From positions 1 through 64,000 of the forward strand of contig CAZXFA010000007.1 in NCBI GenBank assembly GCA_964640085.1: a stretch of DNA of 64,000 nt, written 5' to 3'. Of this stretch, positions 8,406-18,207 are shown piece by piece; position 1 is the first letter of the stretch, and every line of letters starts with the position of its first letter. The notes beneath the pieces were generated by a model. It was not told the DNA's origin. It saw nothing but the letters and a program-made list of their open reading frames with translations, and did not search any database. Origin of the DNA: CAZXFA01 sp964640085 (GTDB taxonomy: Bacteria > Actinomycetota > UBA4738 > HRBIN12). Made by a program: the position numbers and the translations under genes.

Positions 8406-9191
8406 TCAAGCGGCGATCGCGCTACGGAAGCGTCGGGCGAGCTCGAGCGCGCCGGGCCTGTCCGATGCGAGGAGCCGCCTGACGAGCGCGCTCCCGACGA
8501 TCGCACCGTCGGCGAACCGACTCGCCTGCGCGGCCTGCTCGGGCGTTCCCACGCCGACCCCGACGAGCAGCGGCAGGTCCGTGAGCGGGCGGAGGGCCGA
8601 GACGACCTCCTCGGCGGTCGCGGCGAGCGTGCCGCGCTCGCCCGTGACCCCGTAGGTCGAGACGCAGTAGACGAACCCCGCAGCCACATTGGAGATCGCC
8701 CGCAGCCGCTCGGACGAGGACCCCGGGGCGGCCAGCAGGATGGGGGCGATGCCGGCTCCGCGACAGGCCGTCGCGAAGTCGCCGGCCTCGTCCACGGGGA
8801 GATCGGGCACGAGCGCGCCGGATACGCCGGCGTCGGCGGCCATGGCTAAGAAGACCTCCACGCCGCTTCGGAGGACCGGGTTGAGGTACGTCATCACCGC
8901 CACCGGGACCCCGAGCTCGGCCTCAGCGATCGCCTGGAGCACGTCCGCCGGCCGGACCCCGGTCTCCAGGGCCCGTCGCGAGGCCTCCTGGATCACACCA
9001 CCGTCCATCACGGGGTCCGAGAACGGGATGCCCACCTCGATCGCGTCGGCACCCGCTTCCTCCAGGCCCCGGAGGAGCGCCGCATCCACCTCGGGAAGTC
9101 CGCCGGTCACGTACGGCAGGAAGGCGCGGTCACCGCGGTCGCGACACGCACGGAGGGCGCGCTCCAACGCGGGCCGCTCGCCCTCAGCCAC
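8406..9191 (-). CDS. trpA: Tryptophan synthase alpha chain
   Basis: TrpA cleaves indole-3-glycerol phosphate to indole and glyceraldehyde-3-phosphate and passes indole to TrpB. The 261-residue TIM barrel shows [10 protein letters not shown] with catalytic Glu52 and Asp59. [10 protein letters not shown] forms the phosphate loop, and [10 protein letters not shown] is the last phosphate-binding strand. DGGVIQEA stands where DGP-IQ is usual. The start overlaps the trpB end by 8 bp, consistent with coupled synthesis of a 1:1 complex. It is the last gene of the dnaE-hisA-trpCBA run; trpE, trpG and trpD are not in the window. Confidence 0.96.
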   Translation of the reverse strand: MAEGERPALERALRACRDRGDRAFLPYVTGGLPEVDAALLRGLEEAGADAIEVGIPFSDPVMDGGVIQEASRRALETGVRPADVLQAIAEAELGVPVAVMTYLNPVLRSGVEVFLAMAADAGVSGALVPDLPVDEAGDFATACRGAGIAPILLAAPGSSSERLRAISNVAAGFVYCVSTYGVTGERGTLAATAEEVVSALRPLTDLPLLVGVGVGTPEQAAQASRFADGAIVGSALVRRLLASDRPGALELARRFRSAIAA

Positions 9192-10398
9192 CGCCGGCCG
9201 CCGTCGGATCCGCCCCGAGCGCCGCCCGCACCGTTTCGAGGTCCTTGTCGCCCCGGCCCGACAGGTTCACCAGGACGACCGCCCCGGCGGGCAGCGGTCG
9301 GGACCGGAGCCATCCGATCGCATGGGCGGGCTCGAGCGCGGGGAGGATCCCCTCCAGCCTCGCCAAGGCCTCGAACCCGGCCAGCGCTTCGGCATCCGTC
9401 GTGGACACGTACTCGGCCCGTCCCGTCTCCTTCAGGAAAGCGTGCTCAGGGCCCACCCCCGGGTAGTCCAGGCCGGCCGAGATCGAGTGCGTCGGCATCA
9501 CCTGCCCCTCGGCATCCTGGAGCAGGTAGGAGAACGACCCGTGCAGGACCCCCGGCTCGCCGCGCGTGAGCGATCGACAGTGCTCGCCTGGCCCGTCGCC
9601 CCTCCCCCCGGCCTCCACGCCGACCAGGCGCACCCCCGGGGCGCCGATGAACGGGGCGAAGATGCCCATCGCGTTGCTCCCGCCGCCCACGCAGGCCACC
9701 ACCACGTCCGGCTCCCGGCCCTCCGCCTCGTGCAGCTGGCCCCGCGCCTCCTCCCCGATCACGCGCTGGAACTCCCGCACCATCACCGGGAACGGGTGGG
9801 GCCCGGCGACCGAACCGATCACGTAGTGCGTGTCCCGGACCGAGGCCGCCCAGTCACGCATCGCCTCGTTCATCGCGTCCTTCAGGGTCCGGCTGCCCGA
9901 GGCGACGGGGACCACCTCGGCCCCCAGCAGCTGCATCCGGGCGACGTTCGGCGCCTGCCGGACGGTGTCCTCCTCGCCCATGTACACCACGCAGGGCAGG
10001 CCGAACAGCGCACAGGCAGTCGCCGTCGCTACGCCGTGCATGCCGGCCCCGGTCTCCGCGATGATCCGGCGCTTGCCCAGCCGGTTCGCGAGCAGCACCT
10101 GTCCGAGCGTGTTGTTGATCTTGTGCGCCCCCGTGTGGTTCAGGTCCTCCCGCTTCAGCCAGATCCGGTAGCCGAGCCGCTCCGAGAGGCGCGTCGCGAA
10201 GGTGATGGGCGAGGGGCGTCCGACGAAGTCGCGGAGCAGGTCATCGAGCTCACCGCGGAACGCCGTGTCGTCACCGAGCGCAGCCCAGGCCGCCGACAGC
10301 TCATCGAGCGCCGGGATGAGCACCTCCGGCACGTACCGGCCACCGAACCTCCCGAACCGCCCGCGCGCATCGGGTACCGCAGGTGCGACCAGGCTCAC
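9184..10398 (-). CDS. trpB: Tryptophan synthase beta chain
   Basis: TrpB condenses indole with serine through PLP. GTG at 10398 overlaps the trpC stop as GTGA and gives 404 residues, the usual TrpB1 length; the longer open frame upstream is the shadow of trpC. HTGAHKIN places the PLP lysine at residue 93. AETGAGMHG contains catalytic Glu115, and VGGGSNAMG is the phosphate-binding glycine loop. FGGRYVPE near the N-terminus is the standard TrpB1 opening. It forms the alpha-beta complex with the neighbouring trpA product. Confidence 0.97.
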   Translation of the reverse strand: MSLVAPAVPDARGRFGRFGGRYVPEVLIPALDELSAAWAALGDDTAFRGELDDLLRDFVGRPSPITFATRLSERLGYRIWLKREDLNHTGAHKINNTLGQVLLANRLGKRRIIAETGAGMHGVATATACALFGLPCVVYMGEEDTVRQAPNVARMQLLGAEVVPVASGSRTLKDAMNEAMRDWAASVRDTHYVIGSVAGPHPFPVMVREFQRVIGEEARGQLHEAEGREPDVVVACVGGGSNAMGIFAPFIGAPGVRLVGVEAGGRGDGPGEHCRSLTRGEPGVLHGSFSYLLQDAEGQVMPTHSISAGLDYPGVGPEHAFLKETGRAEYVSTTDAEALAGFEALARLEGILPALEPAHAIGWLRSRPLPAGAVVLVNLSGRGDKDLETVRAALGADPTAAGGG

Positions 10399-11168
10399 GC
10401 CGCCCCCCGGAGTCCCCTGATCGCGGCGGCGGGATCGGCCGCGCGCATGAGCACCTCCCCCACCAACACGGCCCCGGCGCCCGCCCGCCGGGCCGCCTCG
10501 ACCTCGTCGCGGGTGGAGATCCCGCTCTCGAGCACCGCGACCCGTTCCGGCGGCACCTGGGCCAGCACCCGCAGGGCCCGGTGGCGATCGACCTCCAGGG
10601 TCTCGAGGTCCCGCGCGTTCACCCCGACGACCGGGGCGTCCACCGCCAGGGCCTTCTCGAGATCGCCCTCCGTATGGGTCTCCACCAGGGCGTCCAGGCC
10701 GAGGTCGGTCGCGGTGCCGAGCATCGCCGCGAGCTCGGCCTGAGAGAGGGCGGCCGCGATCAACAGGACGGCGTCCGCACCGGCGGCACGGGCCTCGATC
10801 ACCTGGACCGGGTGGACCAGGAAGTCCTTCCGGAGCACGGGGATCCGCGACGCCAACCGCACGGCTCGCAGGTCGGCCAGCGAACCATCGAACCGGGTGG
10901 GCTCCGTCAGGACGGAGACCGCGGCGGCCCCGCCCGACTCGTACGCCCGGGCCTGAGCGCCGGGGTCCACCTCGCTGATCCGCCCTGAAGATGGGGACGA
11001 GCGCTTGACCTCGGCGATCACCGCCGGGGCGTGGGCGTCTCGGAGCGCGGCGGAAAAGCCGCGCGGCAACGGCATCTCGAGCGCCAGCGCCAACAGCCCG
11101 GCCTCGTCGAGCGGTCGGCGATCGAGCCGCCGGCGGACGTCCGCGGTGATGTCGCTCAGGAAGCCCAC
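10395..11168 (-). CDS. trpC: Indole-3-glycerol-phosphate synthase
   Basis: TrpC closes the indole ring from CdRP. The barrel motifs are clear: [12 protein letters not shown] carries catalytic Glu53 and Lys55, [10 protein letters not shown] the second lysine, [13 protein letters not shown] the catalytic Asn, and AESG/ESGIS-type and VLVGEVLM the phosphate sites. The frame stays open back into hisA, so the start is a choice. GTG at 11168 aligns with family N-termini and gives 257 residues. A TTG at 11180 lies 7 bases after GGTGGGA and is an alternative. It sits 52 bp after hisA and overlaps trpB by 4 bp. Confidence 0.93.
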   Translation of the reverse strand: MGFLSDITADVRRRLDRRPLDEAGLLALALEMPLPRGFSAALRDAHAPAVIAEVKRSSPSSGRISEVDPGAQARAYESGGAAAVSVLTEPTRFDGSLADLRAVRLASRIPVLRKDFLVHPVQVIEARAAGADAVLLIAAALSQAELAAMLGTATDLGLDALVETHTEGDLEKALAVDAPVVGVNARDLETLEVDRHRALRVLAQVPPERVAVLESGISTRDEVEAARRAGAGAVLVGEVLMRAADPAAAIRGLRGAA

Positions 11169-11220
11169 GGTGGCCCGCAAGTGTACGTCCCACCGGTTCG
11201 CGTCCGTGAGCGATCGGAGA

Positions 11221-11934
11221 TCAGCCGAGGTCGGAGAGCGCCTCGGCCAGGTCCATGCCCTCCTGGAGGGCACGTCCGACGATCGCGCCCTCGACGTTGC
11301 CTCCCAGACCTGCGATCGCGCGCACGTCCTCCAGGTTCCGGATCCCTCCCGAAGCCAGCACCGGTCTCCCCGTGTGCTCGGCGAGCGCCCAGATCCCGTC
11401 GAGATCGGGACCGCGGAGCTCGCCCACCCGCCCCACCTCGGTGAAGACGAACCGTCGCACCTCGAGGGCGGCGAGCCAGGTGACGGTCTCCCTGAGGGGG
11501 AGCTCCCGCCCTCGTCCCCTCGGCCGGATCGTGTGGCCGTCGGCCTCGATCCCGACCGCCAGCCGATCGCCCAGGTCCTTCACGAGCGTCTCGGTCGTCG
11601 GGCGGTCTGCGAGGCCGGCCGACCCCAGCACCACGCGGTCGGCGCCGGTTCCGAGCAAGCGGTGCACCTCGGAGGGCGAGCTCACGCCTCCCCCTGCCTG
11701 CACCGGCACCCCCAAGGCGACGACTGCGGCAAGGAACCGCTCGTTGACGGACTCCCCGCGCAGCGCCAGATCCACATCGACGAAGTGCAGGCGCCGCGCT
11801 CCGGCGGCCGCGAACGCCGAGGCCGCGGACACGGGATCCCCGCCGAACGCCTCGACGGCCACCGGTCCCTCGGACGTGACCCGGCAGAGCCGTCCCGCAG
11901 CGACGTCGATCGCCGGGACGATCTCGAACGTCAT
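11221..11934 (-). CDS. HisA/PriA-family isomerase homologue with altered active site
   Basis: The 237-residue TIM barrel is clearly of the HisA family: VPAID at the first strand (Asp10), RLHFVDVD, VQAGGGV, VLGS, LASGGIRN and GAIVGRAL are the conserved strands and phosphate sites. RPRGRGR resembles the RGRGW region of the dual HisA/TrpF enzyme PriA of actinobacteria. Key residues differ. The general acid Asp of strand 5 is Glu130 (VGIEAD), the PriA Trp is Arg143, and the conserved T-D-x-x-x-D-G-T segment reads TEVGRVGEL. The gene sits 14 bp after dnaE and 52 bp before trpC, with no separate trpF visible. A TrpF-specialised or otherwise changed enzyme is plausible; ordinary HisA activity is uncertain. 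Confidence 0.8.
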   Translation of the reverse strand: MTFEIVPAIDVAAGRLCRVTSEGPVAVEAFGGDPVSAASAFAAAGARRLHFVDVDLALRGESVNERFLAAVVALGVPVQAGGGVSSPSEVHRLLGTGADRVVLGSAGLADRPTTETLVKDLGDRLAVGIEADGHTIRPRGRGRELPLRETVTWLAALEVRRFVFTEVGRVGELRGPDLDGIWALAEHTGRPVLASGGIRNLEDVRAIAGLGGNVEGAIVGRALQEGMDLAEALSDLG

Positions 11935-11948
11935 CCCGACAGCGTAGG

Positions 11949-14900
11949 TCAGCGCACGATGGCGCGGTTCGTCCCCGCGGGCTCCGGCACCCGCACGAGG
12001 TCGGCACCTGGCGCGGACCCCAGCTCGACACGAGCCGCCTGCGCCCCCAGGAGGAGCCGGAGCTCCGACAGGAGCCCGGCCGCCGGCTGGACGCGGAAGC
12101 CCCCGACGTCCAGCGGCCGGACCCCGTGCGACGTCACGAAGCGGACCTGCACGGCCGTGGTCCCCGGATGTGCCGCGAGCAGCTCTTTGAGCTTGTCGAT
12201 CACGCCGTTGGTACACGACGTCGCGGGGATCTCAACCACCAGCACGCCCTCCGGGGCCGGCGGGGGACGATGGATCCCGAGCTCAGGCTCGGCGATCTCG
12301 ACCGCGCGGAGCTGGAGCTCCCGCCCGCGCTGGTCGACCCGCCCCTTCACCAGGACGATCGCGTCGGTCTCGACCAGGTTCGGCACCTGCTCGTACACGC
12401 TCGGGAACGCGATCACCGAGATCCCTCCCGCCAGGTCCTCGAGTCGGAACATCGCGAACGGTTCGCCCTTCTTCGTGAACCGACGCGCGACCGCGGCCAC
12501 GATGCCCCCCACCTTCACCAAATCGCCGTCGTCCAGGGTGGCCACCTCGGAGACCTCCATGTCGGTCTGGGCGGCCAACGCGTCCTTGATTCCCAGGAGC
12601 GGATGGTCGGTCACGAACTGGCCAAGCATCTCCTTCTCAAGTCGGAGCAGCGTCCTCTGATCGAACTCCTCGCCGGTGAGCACCACCTCGTCGATCTCCG
12701 TGGCGGCACGATCCCCGCCGCCGAACAGCGAGAACTGACCGGCCGCCTCCGCCTTGCGCTCGCTCGCGATCGGGGCCGAGACCTTCTCCTGGCTCTCCAG
12801 CAGCGCGCGACGCGCGTAGCCCAGCGAGTCGAACGCACCCGACAGGATCAGGCTCTCCAGCACCTTCTTCGTCAGGACGCCGGGATCCACCTTGCGGCAG
12901 AAGTCCGCGAACCCCGAGAAGGCGCCCTTGGCCCGCCGGGCCTCGATGATCTGCTGGACCGCCCCCGCCCCCACGTTCCGCACAGCCGACAGGCCGTAGC
13001 GGATCTTCGGCTCCCCGCTCGCGACGGGCGCGAAGTCCAGCTCGGACTCGTTCACGTCGGGCGGCAGGACCTCGAGGTCCATGAGGCGACAGGCGTTCAG
13101 GTAGTAGGGCTTGCGATCCTTGTCGTCCTTGACGCTGGTCAGGATGGCGGACATGTACTCCACGGGGTGGTGAGCCTTCAGGTAGGCGGTCTGGTACGCC
13201 ACGTAGCCGTAGGCACAGGCGTGGGACGCGTTGAAGCCGTAGTCCGCGAATGGCTCCATCAGCTCGAACAGGTCGCGGGCCAGCCGATCCGGGTACCCGC
13301 TGTCGGTGCACCCTTGGATGAACTTCTCGCGGTGGACCATGAGCTTCTCGCGGATCTTCTTGCCCATAGCCTGACGGAGCATGTCGGCCTCGGCCATCGA
13401 GTAGCCGGCCATCCGTACCGCGATCTGCATGACCTGCTCCTGGTACACCATGATCCCGTGCGTCCCCTGGAGGATGGCCTCCAGGTCCGGGTGCGGGTAG
13501 GTGACCGGCTTGCGGCCATGCTTGCGCTCGGCGTACTCGACGTGCATGCCGGCGTTGAGCGGGCCGGGGCGGTACAGGGCGACCAGGGCCATCAGATCCT
13601 CGAACCGGTCGGGGGCGAGCTGTTTGATCAGCGAGCGCATGCCGGCGCCCTCGAGCTGGAAGACGCCCGTCGTGTCGCCACGGCCGAGCATCTCGTAGAC
13701 GGGCGGGTCGTCGAGCGGTACGTGGTCGATGTCCACCTCGATCCCCCGGCGCCGCAGGTGGGCGAGCGTGTCCTCGATCACCGAGAGGTTGCGGAGCCCC
13801 AGGAAGTCCATCTTCAGCAGCCCGAGCTTCTCCACCCCGTGCATGTCGAACTGGGTGACGATGCGCCGTGAGTCGTCTCGGGAGTCCTTCGAGAGCTTCA
13901 AAGGTAGGTAGTTCACGAGCGGCGCGTCGCCGATCACCACCCCCGCGGCGTGCACCGAGTCCTCCCGGCGAAGCCCCTCGAGGGCGCGGGCGGTGTCGAC
14001 GATCTCGCGGGCTTCCGGTTCCGACTCGTATGCCGAGCCCAGCTCCGGGGACAGGCGCAGCGCCTCGTCGATCGGGTGCTCACGCCCCAGGACGGCCGGC
14101 GGGTACATCTTGCAGAGCCGATCGCCCACCGAGGCGGGGAAGCCGAGCACGCGGGCGGCGTCGCGGATACCCTGCTTCCCCTTGATCGTCTGGAACGTGA
14201 TGATCTGCGCCACGTGGTCCGAGCCGTACTTCGACGCGACGTAGCGGATCACCTCGTCCCGCCGGCGTTCGTCGAAGTCCATGTCGATGTCGGGCATCTG
14301 GATCCGCCCCGGGTTCAGGAACCGCTCGAAGATCAGCCCGTAGCGCAGGGGATCCAGGTCCGTGATGCGCAGGGCATAGGAGACGACCGATCCGGCGGCC
14401 GAGCCGCGGCCAGGCCCCACCCGGATGCCGTTCTCCCGTGCGAACCGGATCAGGTCCCACACGATCAGGAAGTACCCGGAGAAGCCCATGGAGGTGATTA
14501 CGCGGAGCTCGTGGTCGATGCGCTCGCGGATCGCCGGAGTCAGCTCCCCGTAGCGCTGGCGAGCGCCCTCCTCGACCAGTCGTCGGAGGTAGGCGTCGCG
14601 GTCCATCCCGCCCGGCGGCTCGAACCGGGGAACGTGGAACCGCCGGTCCGGCGGGAGCGCCTCGCCGTACACGAGGCGCAGATCGCACATATCGGCGATC
14701 TCGAGCGTCGCGTCGCAGGCCTCCGGGACCTCGCGGAAGGTCTCCCGCATCTCCTCGGCGGTCTTCAGGTAGAACTGGTCCGAATCGAATCGCAGGCGGT
14801 TCGTGTCCGTCTGCACCTTCTGCTGCTGGATGCACAGCAGCACGTCGTGCGGCTTGGCGTCTTCTCGTTCCGTGTAGTGCAGGTCGTTGGTGGCCACCAG

Positions 14901-15509
14901 GGGCAACCCGCCCCGACGCGCGAGATCGATCAGCGCGGGGAGGATCGCGCGTTGGTCGGGTAGGCCGTGATCCTGGAGCTCCACGTAGAAGGCGCCCGTC
15001 CCGAAGATGTCCCGGTACGTGCCGGCAACCTCGGCGGCCCTGGCCGACTGGCCGGTGAGCAGGAGCTGCGAGATCTCCGAGGCGAGGCACCCGGAAAGGC
15101 CGATCAGGCCCTCGGCGCGTTCGGCGAGGAGCTCCTTGTCGATCCGAGGTCGATGGTAGAAGCCCTCCAGGTGCGCGTCCGAGACCAGCCTGAGGAGGTT
15201 CCGGTAGCCCGTCTCGTCCCGGGCCAGGATCGTGAGGTGACGGTACTTCTCCTCGCTCTCGCCGGGCGACCGCTCGAACCGAGAGGATGGGGCCACGTAG
15301 GCCTCGACGCCGACGATCGGCTTCACGCCGGCGGCCAGCCCCGCCTCGTAGAAACCGAGCGCCCCGAACATAGCCCCGTGGTCGGTGATGGCGAGGGCGG
15401 GCATCCCGTACCCGGCGGCACGCCGCATGAGGGCGTCGATGCGCGATGCGCCGTCCAGCAGCGAGTACTCGGTGTGGGTGTGAAGGTGGACGAAGCTAGC
15501 CGTGGACAT
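11949..15509 (-). CDS. dnaE: DNA polymerase III alpha subunit, replicative DnaE1
   Basis: This is the main replicative polymerase, 1186 residues from ATG 15509. The N-terminal PHP domain is intact, with HLHTHTEYSLLDGAS at residues 8-22 and ITDHGAMFG. The C-family polymerase core has GPGRGSAAGS, PDIDMDFDERR (two catalytic Asp) and the third Asp downstream. A helix-hairpin-helix, an OB fold (VKVGGIVAAV) and a C-terminal tail follow. The reading frame stays open further upstream but leaves the conserved PHP start. GGAG lies in the short leader. The next gene starts 14 bp after its stop. It shares a 165-bp divergent spacer with the nuclease gene. Confidence 0.97.
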   Translation of the reverse strand: MSTASFVHLHTHTEYSLLDGASRIDALMRRAAGYGMPALAITDHGAMFGALGFYEAGLAAGVKPIVGVEAYVAPSSRFERSPGESEEKYRHLTILARDETGYRNLLRLVSDAHLEGFYHRPRIDKELLAERAEGLIGLSGCLASEISQLLLTGQSARAAEVAGTYRDIFGTGAFYVELQDHGLPDQRAILPALIDLARRGGLPLVATNDLHYTEREDAKPHDVLLCIQQQKVQTDTNRLRFDSDQFYLKTAEEMRETFREVPEACDATLEIADMCDLRLVYGEALPPDRRFHVPRFEPPGGMDRDAYLRRLVEEGARQRYGELTPAIRERIDHELRVITSMGFSGYFLIVWDLIRFARENGIRVGPGRGSAAGSVVSYALRITDLDPLRYGLIFERFLNPGRIQMPDIDMDFDERRRDEVIRYVASKYGSDHVAQIITFQTIKGKQGIRDAARVLGFPASVGDRLCKMYPPAVLGREHPIDEALRLSPELGSAYESEPEAREIVDTARALEGLRREDSVHAAGVVIGDAPLVNYLPLKLSKDSRDDSRRIVTQFDMHGVEKLGLLKMDFLGLRNLSVIEDTLAHLRRRGIEVDIDHVPLDDPPVYEMLGRGDTTGVFQLEGAGMRSLIKQLAPDRFEDLMALVALYRPGPLNAGMHVEYAERKHGRKPVTYPHPDLEAILQGTHGIMVYQEQVMQIAVRMAGYSMAEADMLRQAMGKKIREKLMVHREKFIQGCTDSGYPDRLARDLFELMEPFADYGFNASHACAYGYVAYQTAYLKAHHPVEYMSAILTSVKDDKDRKPYYLNACRLMDLEVLPPDVNESELDFAPVASGEPKIRYGLSAVRNVGAGAVQQIIEARRAKGAFSGFADFCRKVDPGVLTKKVLESLILSGAFDSLGYARRALLESQEKVSAPIASERKAEAAGQFSLFGGGDRAATEIDEVVLTGEEFDQRTLLRLEKEMLGQFVTDHPLLGIKDALAAQTDMEVSEVATLDDGDLVKVGGIVAAVARRFTKKGEPFAMFRLEDLAGGISVIAFPSVYEQVPNLVETDAIVLVKGRVDQRGRELQLRAVEIAEPELGIHRPPPAPEGVLVVEIPATSCTNGVIDKLKELLAAHPGTTAVQVRFVTSHGVRPLDVGGFRVQPAAGLLSELRLLLGAQAARVELGSAPGADLVRVPEPAGTNRAIVR

Positions 15510-15578
15510 GTCCGGAGGAGCCACCCACCTCCCGAGGTGTGCACACCGTGTGCATACGCTGTGGAAAGACTTACAGGC

Positions 15579-15608
15579 TTGTGATTCGGGCCATCGCCAC
15601 TCTATACT
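15579..15608 (+). promoter_or_regulatory. Predicted promoter of the PD-(D/E)XK nuclease gene
   Basis: TTGTGA at 15579-15584 and TATACT at 15603-15608 are separated by 18 bp, matching four and five of six consensus positions. Transcription would start near 15615, about 60 bases before the nuclease coding region. No other good -10 element is present on this strand in the spacer. Confidence 0.55.
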
Positions 15609-15633
15609 CGTCCGGCCCGGTGTCAAACGTCGA

Positions 15634-15660
15634 GGTGCCGAGCGATGTGGTGCCGAGCGA
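15634..15660 (+). repeat. Two direct 12-bp repeats in the nuclease leader
   Basis: GGTGCCGAGCGA occurs at 15634-15645 and again at 15649-15660, period 15, followed by a partial third copy that contains the ribosome-binding AGAGGTG. The copies lie between the predicted transcription start and the coding start. They could be a regulator site, a remnant of in-frame coding sequence, or a simple duplication. Confidence 0.6.
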
Positions 15661-15674
15661 AGAGGTGATGGACC

Positions 15675-16802
15675 CTGCGGCTCTCCTTCTCGAGCATCGA
15701 CACGTACGAGACCTGCCCGGCCAAGTTCCGTTTCCAGTACGAGGACCGGCTCCCACGGTCCCCCTCCCCCGCCCTCGCGTTCGGAGACTCCCTCCATCGA
15801 GCCTTGCACCTGTTCCACGCCCGCCCCGTCCCCGTGGCGCCTTCCCTGCCCGAGCTGCTCGAGATGCTCGAGGTCGCCTGGGTCTCCGAGGGCTTCCGGG
15901 ACCTCTCGGAGGAGGAGACGTACCGGCTCCACGGTCGGCAGGTCCTGACCCGGTACCACCGGGACAACGCGGCCGAGTACCGGATACCGGTCGCGGCGGA
16001 GTTCCGTTTCACGATCGACGTCGAGGGTATCGAGATCTCCGGGGTGATCGACCGCATGGACCGGATCCCCGGCGGCGGCTACGAGATCGTGGACTACAAG
16101 ACCAACCGCCGCCTCCCGCCCAAGGCCCGGATCGATCGGGATCTCCAGCTCTCGATCTACCATCTGGCCGCCCAGCAGGTCTGGGGCATCGAGCCGGAAC
16201 GGCTCACCCTGTACTTCCTGCTCCCGGGCCAGCGCATGGCCACCACCCGGACCCGCCGGGACCTGGACGAGCTCCGGAGGCGGATCGGGGTGGTGGCCGA
16301 GCGGATCGCGGCGGGTCGGTTCGAGCCACGGGCGAACCCCCTGTGCGACTGGTGTGACTATCAGGCGCTGTGCCCGCTGTTCCGACACCGCGTCGAGAAG
16401 GAACGGGGCGATCCCGCGCCGCGGATGACCGCGGTGATCGAGGAATGGATCGCCCTCAAGCGGGAGGCTCGCCGCATCTACCGCCGGCTCGACGAGCTCG
16501 CGGGTCCGATCCATGCCTTCTGCGAGGAGCACGGCTATCGTCGCCTGTTCGCGACCGATGGCGCCGCCATCGACCGCCGGCCGCAGCACGTGACCGCCCC
16601 CGTCGAGGATGAGGTGCAACGCGTGCTGGAGCCCATCGGGCTCTGGGATCTGGTGCGGTCGGTCGATCCGGCCAAGCTGAACGACCTGATCGAGTCGCGG
16701 ACCCTGCCACCCCACGTCGAGGAGCACCTGCTGGCCTCGCGGGAGGAGGTCCGGACGCTGCACGCGCTCCACCTCCGTGAGCCCGAGCGCGCCCCTCGTT
16801 GA
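15675..16802 (+). CDS. RecB/Cas4-like PD-(D/E)XK nuclease with iron-sulfur cysteines
   Basis: The conserved start LSFSSIDTYETCPAKF is read only in this frame, whose first possible codon after the stop at 15666 is CTG 15675. That gives 375 residues. ATG 15668 is out of phase by one base. Nuclease residues are visible: His41 in GDSLH, Asp126 in GVIDRMD, and Asp140 and Lys142 in EIVDYKT. Cys14 with Cys224, Cys227 and Cys233 (CDWCDYQALC) makes the four-cysteine iron-sulfur site seen in AddB and Cas4 proteins. No CRISPR or helicase gene is near. It is probably a stand-alone DNA-repair exonuclease, divergent from dnaE. A TTG at codon 44 would lose the motif. Confidence 0.85.
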   Translation: MRLSFSSIDTYETCPAKFRFQYEDRLPRSPSPALAFGDSLHRALHLFHARPVPVAPSLPELLEMLEVAWVSEGFRDLSEEETYRLHGRQVLTRYHRDNAAEYRIPVAAEFRFTIDVEGIEISGVIDRMDRIPGGGYEIVDYKTNRRLPPKARIDRDLQLSIYHLAAQQVWGIEPERLTLYFLLPGQRMATTRTRRDLDELRRRIGVVAERIAAGRFEPRANPLCDWCDYQALCPLFRHRVEKERGDPAPRMTAVIEEWIALKREARRIYRRLDELAGPIHAFCEEHGYRRLFATDGAAIDRRPQHVTAPVEDEVQRVLEPIGLWDLVRSVDPAKLNDLIESRTLPPHVEEHLLASREEVRTLHALHLREPERAPR

Positions 16803-16827
16803 GGCCGAGCCGACGCCGGGGGCGCGA

Positions 16828-17717
<890 letters not shown>

Positions 17718-17721
<4 letters not shown>

Positions 17722-18203
17722 GGGGCCCTGGCGGCCCCCTCGTGCCGGGCGGTGGCGACCGCGAGGAGGAGGGCCCCCACCACGATCGCGGTGTCGGCGA
17801 CGTTGAACACGGGCCACACGTGGAGATCGATGAAGTCGATGACCCGACCGGACAGGAACCCGTCCCCGTTCAGGGCCCGGTCGGTGAGGTTCCCGAGGCC
17901 GCCGCCCAGGATCAGGCCCAGGGCGACGGCGATGCCGAGTCGACGAGCCCGGAACGACATCGCCACGATCGCGACGGCCACCGTGATCGTGGCGGCCGCG
18001 AAGAACCACGGGGCGCTGCGGCCAAGGCCGAAGGCGCCGCCGGAGTTCGTCGTGTAGCTGAGGGACAACACGCCGGGGATCACGCGGATCGGCGGACGCC
18101 CTGCCAGCGCTCCCTCGGCCCAGACCTTCGTCAGGCGATCCAAGAGGTACGCGGTGGTCGCGGCCCCGTAGAGACAAGCGGCCGAACGGCCGGTGGGGCC
18201 CAC
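17718..18203 (-). CDS. lspA: Lipoprotein signal peptidase II
   Basis: LspA is a four-helix membrane aspartic peptidase that cuts the signal peptide of lipidated lipoproteins, such as the livJ product here. LGNLTDRALNG holds the first catalytic Asp and VFNVADTAIVVG the second; VIDFIDLHVW precedes it. The GTG at 18203, 4 bp after the dksA stop, gives 161 residues, the normal length; the frame open further upstream only shadows dksA. The N-terminal YLLDRLTK is the family opening helix. Confidence 0.94.
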
Positions 18204-18207
18204 CCGG

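Noticed and set aside
9184..11193. Extension of trpB to 669 residues suggesting a trpC-trpB fusion
   Set aside because: The extra part is an out-of-phase reading of trpC, which is complete in its own frame; no fusion exists.
12126..13871. Long open plus-strand frame (581 codons) opposite dnaE
   Set aside because: It is the antisense shadow of a certain dnaE gene; its translation is rich in Arg, Gly, His and Pro and has no family motif.
15539..16357. Frame starting upstream of the nuclease and including ATG 15668
   Set aside because: After the first codons it leaves the nuclease motifs and becomes a Pro/Arg-rich shadow. It is kept only as a hint of a possible frameshift.
15675..16802. Cas4 as a sign of a CRISPR-Cas locus
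   Set aside because: The iron-sulfur nuclease resembles Cas4, but no repeats, spacers or other cas genes are in the window, so a repair nuclease is the simpler reading.
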